Part shown: in pieces, positions 57,838 through 64,000 of the stretch
Layout of the letters: the number at the start of each line of letters is the position of its first letter
Numbering within the stretch: position 1 is the first letter of the stretch
Assembly: GCF_000186265.1 (NCBI RefSeq)
Contig: NC_014934.1
Span: forward strand, 3,224,001-3,288,000
From: Cellulophaga algicola DSM 14237
Lineage (GTDB): Bacteria > Bacteroidota > Bacteroidia > Flavobacteriales > Flavobacteriaceae
Length of the DNA: 64,000 nt
Reading direction: 5' to 3'
The notes under the pieces: model-generated
Databases searched by the model: none
What the model was told of the DNA's origin: nothing
What the model saw: only the letters and a program-made list of their open reading frames with translations
Made by a program: the position numbers and the translations under genes

Positions 57838-58722
57838 TTAGATCACCACCTCTCCATTAGCGATTTCATTAATTAAAATAATCAAGGGTGCTACAAATTC
57901 AGCATAATAGGGAGGAATTATGTGGTTTTCTTTTCCTGCATTAATGACATCTTTCTTATCAGTAACAGTTGCTAAATTGGAGCGAATTGCATCCCAAGTA
58001 GAAGTAACACTATCTTGCATTAAGTCACGACTTGTGATACCTTTTGGAGTAAGAACTAAACCATAAGCGCCCCCAAATAAAGGTTTGTCAACCATTCCAA
58101 ATTTTATGTCAGAAACACTATGTTTTTCAGAAAATTTCCTCATTTTCTTTTCATTTTCTACGTAACTTTTTAAAACATCTTCTAGTTCTAATTCTTTAAT
58201 CCGTTCTTTAATATTAGACGTTTTTATAATCTTTTCTGGAAGATAATTTAGTTTTTGAAGTTGCGGTAGGGCAATGCTTAAAACATTTTTTAAAGCAGCT
58301 TGCATTGCATTTAATTGTTCTTCTGGTACTGATAATTTATTCTTAATTAGAAAATTTTTCCAGACGTTTGTATTTATTTCTTCTGGTAAATTCGTCTGAG
58401 TGAAAAAATTGACTGCTGCCTTTTCTGCTTTTAACAAGCCTGGCATATCTGTTTGTGATAAAACTCTAAAGTTGGTAATTAAAAAACCTACACTATCTCT
58501 TTTTCCGGTAATAAGCGTTTTTGCATGTACTCCAATAAACGCTAAAATGTGCTCATTAGGAATAAGACCTAAAGGCTCAAGTATTTGTTTGTTTGCTATT
58601 TCAATTATCTTTAAGTAATCATCCCAAATAGGATGTTCCACCTCTGAAAGAAATAAGATTTGTTGTGTAGCTTCAGTACTGTTTTGGAAGTAATTAATTA
58701 GATCATTTGTGATATTTTCCAT
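57838..58722 (-). CDS. Soluble protein with C-terminal bacterial PH-like domain
   Basis: 294 residues, no signal peptide. The first ~170 residues are helical with a short repeated-strand section (AFIGVHAKTLITGKRDSVGF, ITNFRVLSQTDMP) that looks like a first PH-like half. The end (FGGAYGLVLTPKGITSRDLM, then TWDAIRSNLATVTDKKDVI) looks like a second PH-like/YokE-type domain. Such domains sit on membranes or bind lipids in bacteria, with unknown function. Family assignment is tentative. Confidence 0.6.
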   Translation of the reverse strand: MENITNDLINYFQNSTEATQQILFLSEVEHPIWDDYLKIIEIANKQILEPLGLIPNEHILAFIGVHAKTLITGKRDSVGFLITNFRVLSQTDMPGLLKAEKAAVNFFTQTNLPEEINTNVWKNFLIKNKLSVPEEQLNAMQAALKNVLSIALPQLQKLNYLPEKIIKTSNIKERIKELELEDVLKSYVENEKKMRKFSEKHSVSDIKFGMVDKPLFGGAYGLVLTPKGITSRDLMQDSVTSTWDAIRSNLATVTDKKDVINAGKENHIIPPYYAEFVAPLIILINEIANGEVVI

Positions 58723-58996
58723 AGTGCTTTTTATCTTTGGTATTTGGTTTAATTATTAGAACAAAACGGTATTCTGGATAAAAATAACTGTTATTTTCTA
58801 TTCTTGTTTCTGATTTTTAGTAAATACAGTTACTTGTTACTAACATTAGTGGTTTGTAACTTTCATTTTACCTCTTAAACGCTAGAACAGACTACTAGTT
58901 TTGTTATAAAACACTTATTACTTCAAACGGGTTTTTTAAAAACGGTGGTAGAGAAATAAGTTGTATCGAGAAATCTTTTGAGTTTTCAATTTGTTT
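58723..58996. other. 274-bp intergenic region
   Basis: AT-rich; no gene, terminator or repeat recognised. It separates two minus-strand genes and likely holds the promoter of the PH-like protein gene. Confidence 0.4.
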
Positions 58997-59824
58997 TTAA
59001 TCCGAACTATAGGAATCAATAGATTCTTCTTCTTCTTCTTCTTCTTTCCAATCTCCAACCCATCTATTGGGAGCTACCTGTACCATAACAGGAACCCCTT
59101 TTGCGTAGGTCGTTTTTAAGTATCCAACGATGGCTAAAGTAAGTACAACGATAAAAAAAACTAACACGAGAGATACCCAAAAAGGAACCTCATTTCCATT
59201 TAAAAGGCCATAAATAAGCAGCGCATCAAAACCAATCATTAAAAAAGGCAAGAAGAAATAGAAGCCTGCTTTTTTTACGATAGAATAGTATGTATCCATG
59301 TTTTTGTTAAAAGCAAAGAGTAGTTCACCAATAAATAGGAAGGAAAAAATAAAGCAGAAAATAAAAGTTCCTGCTAGTTTAATAAATAACATAAACCCTA
59401 GAGTAATGACCTTATCATCTAATTTGTTGTAATTGATTTTATAGGCATCTCCAAGCTCTAAATTTGTGGTGGAGAAGTCCAGTTCTCTTTCAATAGTCTG
59501 ACCATATTTGGTAGTAAAGCTTACTGTTGGGGTGTACATTGTTTCATATTTATCCTCGTCAGAATCATAAACTTCTTCTTTAGAGTAACTACTAACCGTT
59601 GCGGTGTAATTTTCGCCAGATACTAATACAGTAAAGGTGTCTTTGAGCGTACTTATGAAAATACTCCCTGAGAAGATAAAAAAAATATTAATACTAAATA
59701 AAATTAAGCCTATATAGCCATAGGTAATACAACCACTTTGGGAACCGAGTCTCTTTACAACTAGAATAGTAAATATGGAGGTAGCTAGAATAAAAGCGGT
59801 GGAATAGATAGGGTCAATGGCCAT
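58997..59824 (-). CDS. Membrane protein with DUF3592-like domain
   Basis: 275 residues. Two helices, then an extracytoplasmic domain (GENYTATVSSYSKEEVYDSD, MYTPTVSFTTKYGQTIEREL, LGDAYKINYNKLDDKVI) typical of DUF3592, which carries a V-x-Y-x-x-x-x-P pattern. Two or three further helices and a strongly acidic tail (EEEEEE) follow. DUF3592 proteins are widespread and uncharacterised. It stands alone. Confidence 0.75.
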   Translation of the reverse strand: MAIDPIYSTAFILATSIFTILVVKRLGSQSGCITYGYIGLILFSINIFFIFSGSIFISTLKDTFTVLVSGENYTATVSSYSKEEVYDSDEDKYETMYTPTVSFTTKYGQTIERELDFSTTNLELGDAYKINYNKLDDKVITLGFMLFIKLAGTFIFCFIFSFLFIGELLFAFNKNMDTYYSIVKKAGFYFFLPFLMIGFDALLIYGLLNGNEVPFWVSLVLVFFIVVLTLAIVGYLKTTYAKGVPVMVQVAPNRWVGDWKEEEEEEESIDSYSSD

Positions 59825-60037
59825 TTTTTTTATTGAAATTAGAGCTAATTTTAAATCTTTAGTTGGTATTGTTAATTAAGAACGAAAAATTCTGGATTAA
59901 ATTTTCAGTCATTTTTTTGTTTTAATTCCGAGCTTTATGTGTAGTTTAAAATAAAGTGAGACCACAAAACAAAACATACAGACCTTTGGGAAAAACCCTT
60001 AGCTAGTATCGTTTATTGCTATCGTTTCTGATAATTA

Positions 60038-62812
60038 CTAAACTGCTAATATCTTTTTAACCTCTTTTTTTACTGCATTCTTATCTGACATAGCTTCTAA
60101 TTTTTCTTTTATTTTTTCTGGAATTTCTGAGCCAGTAGATTTTAAGATTTCATAGTAGAAATGTAAAATGTTTTTAAAACTTTTTGGTAGGTTTTCAGGA
60201 TCTATATGCGCTAAAATTTCTTGAAGTGTATGGTGAAGAACAGCTACATATTTTCCGCCCATTTGGTGCAATTGTTCAAACTGTTCGCTGACTCTTTTAA
60301 TTGGGAAAGGATGATGCTCATTACATAGCATTTGAGTAACGAATTTAGAAAATAGCGGTAGGTCCAAATAGTCCGCTTCAATCAATTCTAGTAGCCATTC
60401 TAATGCAGTATTTCTTACTGTGGTATTCCCTGCAAAAAGACTTAAGCATAGAAACATCATTCCGTTTTGTTCAAGTGGAATTGGGTTTTTTATACTCTCA
60501 AGCAGTGCTGCCATGGTAGATTTACTTTCACGTGCTTCCATCTCAGAAAGAAATCTGTAGTTGTTCAGTATCAACGAGAGGTATAGAGGTTCTTGGTAAT
60601 AGCGGTCTTTAAGAAACCAATGTGATACATCTGCAATTATGTATTCATAATTTAATAAGTAATAAGAAAAATGATTTACGTCAACCACTGTTTCATCATC
60701 TCTAGTGTATGCTAAGTCAAATGTTATGTTAGCCCATTTATAGCTGCTACTGTCAGAATATCGCATTCCGAATTTAAAGAGATCTTTAGCTTCTGCCGTC
60801 CACCATTTTGCTTTTTTTGTTAAGAAAAAGTCTATGGCTTCTGGGCTTTTAGATTGGTTTTTGATGACAAAGGCAGTGAACCAGCTATTTTCTAAATTCT
60901 TTATTTTTTTAGGGTCAAAAGTTGCTTTTTTATCTAAAATATAGTTCAGTATATCTCTATACTCAGATTTGTTTTCTTGAGGCTTATTATACTCAGACCA
61001 CCTATTTAGTCGGTTTAATGCAATATTAAAATCAGTTTCATTTATAGATATTTTGTTTTGCTCGTATACATAAAGTCTTTCAAAAAAGACATTGATATCT
61101 ATTGATCCATTTGTATGTGTTGGGGTACTAAAAAGTACTATATCTTTATCTTCTCTAATGGTTTTTGCTATAAATGACAAGCGCCCCAATAACCTATAAA
61201 AGGTCAAGAATCTAACCTCGGTATAGTCATGTAAATATTTACCTGTCCCTTTTTGGGTTTTCCAGTTTTTTATTTCTTCTTCAATGGTTACTTCTTCAGG
61301 ATCTAGCCAAATACAGATTAGTTTGGCTACAAAAATATGATGAACACCTTCTCTAGCAGTAGCTTCGATATGCATGCTCTCTGTCATTCTCTTTGCCATT
61401 TTTAGAGCAGAGCCTAAAGCCTTTTTCTGCGTGTCCTTTATATGGTAAAAGCGTAAAAGTCCTTCTAGAAATAATTCATAATCTAAGGCATCTTGACTTT
61501 TTAGCACTTTGGTACATAGAAATATAAAATCGTCTTCAGTGGCTATATATTCTAATTTTTGAAGCGCAGAACTAGGTAGGGGAGTGTATTTTTCTTGTTT
61601 ATATTTTTCATAGGGAATCTCTAATGCTAAATCTTCGCTAGATAATAGAAATGCCAAGGCAGATTTTGTTTCGCTGTGCATGGTACTTATAAAAGGCTCT
61701 AAAGCTTCACTTAAAACCTCGTTGTTATTTTCTAATAAGCTAAACACTTTAACAGCTTCTTCTTGAATACTAGCTTCTTCTTGAACAAATATGGGGACTA
61801 AATTTATACACGTTTTTTCTAAAAGAGTTTTGTCTTTCTGAAGCTTTTTATAAAGCATGCCCAGTGCAAGTCTTAATCCGCCATTAAACTTTTTGCGATA
61901 CACGATACCATCTAAAGAGTCGATAAAATAAGACCAATCGAAAGTTTTATCAGTAGAAATTTGTTTTAATATTTTAAGACTGAAATTGCTGATTAAATTT
62001 ATATCATTATGCAGTAATTCTATGAATTGTGCTTGACAAGCCAGATTTTCTTCTTTAGTAAATTTGAGTCCGACGTAAACGTTTTTAACCCAAGATTGAG
62101 TGCTTTGTTTTAGCGTAGGGTTGTTGAATGCTTCAAATATTTTCTGCTGAACTTTGCCTTTATCTAATGTGCCGTCATTTACTAATTTTAAAATAATAGC
62201 ACCAATATTTAAATCGCGTTCTAAATAAAAAGCGCCATCAACACCAAGTTCCATTTCAAAAACAGCCATTAAAATATCTAAGGTAAACTGATCTTTCGGA
62301 AAAATACGGTCTACCTTTTCGGCAGCTTCAGGTTTTAATTTTTCTGTAAAATGAGATTTGTGCCAAACATTAAAACGAATTAAGCAGGCTACAAAAATTT
62401 GCCTATCAAAAGGTACTTTTTTCTTCTCAAATAAAGCTTTAATAACCGTGTAAGGTATGTATGTGAGAAAACTTTCAGGGCTTGCTATATCTGCCTTAAT
62501 CTCTTTATACCTGCTTTCTGGTTTTTGTAAGTCATAAAAAGATAAAACTTCGTCGATTTCAATATCACTTAAGACAGAAACATCAAGGTCTATTTTAGTT
62601 AAATTTAAAACCCCCTGAGAGCTGAAATTTAATAAAGAAATCATTGTATTTTGAACCTGAGAAAGTGTTTTTCTTTTTACTTCATCATATTGTTTTAAAT
62701 GCTCAATGAAAATTTTTCTATCCTCCCATTCGTAACCTAAAAACCATTTCTTAATTCCTGTGATTTCTTCTTTGGCGAGTTTTTCTTCAAACATCTTTAT
62801 TACTCCGCTCAT
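60038..62812 (-). CDS. Large helical-repeat protein coupled to a SWIM protein
   Basis: 924 residues, soluble, almost entirely helical: regularly spaced amphipathic helices (SVLSDIEIDEVLSFYDLQK, SIQEEAVKVFSLLENNNEVL, NTALEWLLELIEADYLDLPL) suggest HEAT/ARM-like superhelix. I believe this family is DUF6493 or a relative, from memory. No catalytic motif is visible. The start overlaps the stop of the SWIM gene by four bases (ATGA), so both products are made together and probably bind each other. Such pairs often lie near MoxR and VWA genes; none is in the window, but the next gene to the right is not visible. Confidence 0.75.
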   Translation of the reverse strand: MSGVIKMFEEKLAKEEITGIKKWFLGYEWEDRKIFIEHLKQYDEVKRKTLSQVQNTMISLLNFSSQGVLNLTKIDLDVSVLSDIEIDEVLSFYDLQKPESRYKEIKADIASPESFLTYIPYTVIKALFEKKKVPFDRQIFVACLIRFNVWHKSHFTEKLKPEAAEKVDRIFPKDQFTLDILMAVFEMELGVDGAFYLERDLNIGAIILKLVNDGTLDKGKVQQKIFEAFNNPTLKQSTQSWVKNVYVGLKFTKEENLACQAQFIELLHNDINLISNFSLKILKQISTDKTFDWSYFIDSLDGIVYRKKFNGGLRLALGMLYKKLQKDKTLLEKTCINLVPIFVQEEASIQEEAVKVFSLLENNNEVLSEALEPFISTMHSETKSALAFLLSSEDLALEIPYEKYKQEKYTPLPSSALQKLEYIATEDDFIFLCTKVLKSQDALDYELFLEGLLRFYHIKDTQKKALGSALKMAKRMTESMHIEATAREGVHHIFVAKLICIWLDPEEVTIEEEIKNWKTQKGTGKYLHDYTEVRFLTFYRLLGRLSFIAKTIREDKDIVLFSTPTHTNGSIDINVFFERLYVYEQNKISINETDFNIALNRLNRWSEYNKPQENKSEYRDILNYILDKKATFDPKKIKNLENSWFTAFVIKNQSKSPEAIDFFLTKKAKWWTAEAKDLFKFGMRYSDSSSYKWANITFDLAYTRDDETVVDVNHFSYYLLNYEYIIADVSHWFLKDRYYQEPLYLSLILNNYRFLSEMEARESKSTMAALLESIKNPIPLEQNGMMFLCLSLFAGNTTVRNTALEWLLELIEADYLDLPLFSKFVTQMLCNEHHPFPIKRVSEQFEQLHQMGGKYVAVLHHTLQEILAHIDPENLPKSFKNILHFYYEILKSTGSEIPEKIKEKLEAMSDKNAVKKEVKKILAV

Positions 62813-63999
62813 AATTCTAGTTCTTCTATTATTTTTTCAATTTCTGTTTGCTCCTTATTCTTTAAGATTTTACCCACTAAAATATGCTTACAATCTCCTC
62901 TTTCATTTTGGTGGCTGGCATACCAGGTACAGGTGCATTTAGACTTCTCTTTCGATAATACTACTTTATGATAATGACCACTGCCTTTGACCTCAATCTC
63001 TTTATTTTTTACTAGCCATTTGTAGTCACCTTTATTAATGATTTTTAAAGCATTTTTATACCTAGGGTTTAAGCTTTCGATCCTGTTCATTTTAAAAGGC
63101 AGCTTTCTATAATAATAAACTTGGTCAGTAAGGTCAAAACCAAGTAAGCCCATAGAAGCCAGCCTAGTGGCAACATTTTTAAAATCTGTTGTACTTAGCT
63201 CTTGTAAGTGATTGTCTTTTAAGCTAAATTCTTCATGTATTTTGGCATAGTTATCTAATTTGTCTAACCAAGTATCGGGTACATCATCTACTAAGTAACT
63301 TAATACGGTGCCTTCGCCCGAAAAACCTCGCCAAAAACTTCTAGAAAGCATAAGTGTAAAACGCATATTTTTCATTTGAAACTCAAATGCCGTGGCATTT
63401 TCTGTTTCCATAGCGTATATGGTTAACGAATCGGCTAGGTTTACCAATCCGTCAAGTAACCTTAATCGATGTACACCACCAATACAGATACTCTTAGGCG
63501 ATTTAACCGGTGATAGATTTGGTCTTCTACCTCTTAGACTTAAATGATAATCGTCATTGATGTTTCCTTTTGGTACGCTTCTAAAAAGTAATTGAATTTG
63601 GAGTTTATCTAGTTTTAAAAATGGCGTTAATTCTGAAGCTAAAATTTGAACGGTTGCCATACCTTTTATCCACCGTAAGGGTAAAGAGACTTTTTTTTCT
63701 ACGACGCTATTATTATCTTTTTGCAGCACAAAATCTTTTTCTCCGATAGAAAAAAATACTTCTTCATTTTTTCTGATTTTACTTAAAGCAGAAATCATTT
63801 CAGTATTAAAATCTACGTTTGTGGTGCCTTGCTGTAAAAAATCACCATCTAAAGAAGCGGGCAGTAAATCTACTTTTGCATAAACACTACAACAAGATGA
63901 AAAGGCTTCTAATCTCAATTTATTACCACCGGCAGTAATTACAGGATCTCTTAAAGAACTGCCTAAAGGCATATAGTTGGCGGCAACAACTTTAGAAAG
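62809..63999 (-). CDS. SWIM zinc-finger protein (start possibly outside the window)
   Basis: 387 residues from the ATG at 63972. The reading frame stays open to the right edge without a stop (nine more codons, ending LSKVVAANY before the Met), so the true start may lie beyond. The C-terminal SWIM finger is CxC-x12-CxH: C346, C348, C361 and H363 in CTCTWYASHQNERGDCKH. The preceding part is a mixed alpha/beta region without a known fold. SWIM fingers bind DNA or proteins. It is coupled by an ATGA overlap to the large helical-repeat protein. Role unknown. Confidence 0.8.
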   Translation of the reverse strand, partial: LSKVVAANYMPLGSSLRDPVITAGGNKLRLEAFSSCCSVYAKVDLLPASLDGDFLQQGTTNVDFNTEMISALSKIRKNEEVFFSIGEKDFVLQKDNNSVVEKKVSLPLRWIKGMATVQILASELTPFLKLDKLQIQLLFRSVPKGNINDDYHLSLRGRRPNLSPVKSPKSICIGGVHRLRLLDGLVNLADSLTIYAMETENATAFEFQMKNMRFTLMLSRSFWRGFSGEGTVLSYLVDDVPDTWLDKLDNYAKIHEEFSLKDNHLQELSTTDFKNVATRLASMGLLGFDLTDQVYYYRKLPFKMNRIESLNPRYKNALKIINKGDYKWLVKNKEIEVKGSGHYHKVVLSKEKSKCTCTWYASHQNERGDCKHILVGKILKNKEQTEIEKIIEELEL

Positions 64000-64000
64000 T

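Overview
The window is AT-rich chromosomal DNA from a member of the Bacteroidota, almost certainly a marine Flavobacteriaceae species of the Cellulophaga/Maribacter/Zobellia kind. This rests on giant adhesins with the type IX secretion (T9SS) type B C-terminal signal, a PorP/SprF-like gene with an OmpA-family partner, TonB-dependent uptake with a carboxypeptidase-regulatory-like N-terminal domain, and several promoters of the Bacteroidota form TTG-N18/19-TAnnTTTG. No genus is assigned.

Layout. (1) 2-8308: the 3' part of a giant SprB-like adhesin that runs off the left edge, then a terminator and tRNA-Pro(TGG). (2) 8598-10015: a complete-looking ISL3/ISAon1-type insertion sequence with a two-frame transposase. 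(3) 10240-11829: two convergent family 2 glycosyltransferases. (4) 12086-13453: two unrecognised proteins and a LapA-like membrane protein. (5) 13652-17997: a tightly coupled operon of a P-loop NTPase, an MscS-like membrane protein and a cation:proton antiporter; this is the best candidate here for an undescribed system. (6) 18583-19548: SBF-like transporter. (7) 19806-32921: a second giant T9SS adhesin made of 14 + 8 Ig-like repeats, followed at once by PorP/SprF-like and OmpA/propeller genes. (8) 32950-39326: a siderophore/iron locus with an AraC regulator divergent from a TonB receptor, a DUF4198 protein, two small membrane proteins and a PepSY reductase-like protein. (9) upp. (10) 40108-41550: two decayed genes, an RraA-like remnant and a sugar-phosphate-isomerase-like gene with three nonsense codons and a frameshift. 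(11) An Nramp-like transporter lacking the DPGN signature. (12) 43118-46183: response regulator, tiny membrane protein, DUF808 protein, alpha/beta hydrolase and a convergent SDR. (13) 46295-59824: mostly minus-strand, poorly characterised genes including a VanW protein, SGNH hydrolase, secreted leucine-rich-repeat protein, PH-like protein and DUF3592-like protein. (14) 60038-64000: a large helical-repeat protein coupled to a SWIM zinc-finger protein that may continue past the right edge.

How the parts fit: the 19.8-32.9 kb block is a self-contained adhesin plus outer-membrane attachment module. The 33-39 kb block is a self-contained ferric-siderophore uptake and reduction module whose receptor and regulator share one symmetric promoter. 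All functions are inferred from sequence read by eye; no database search was run.
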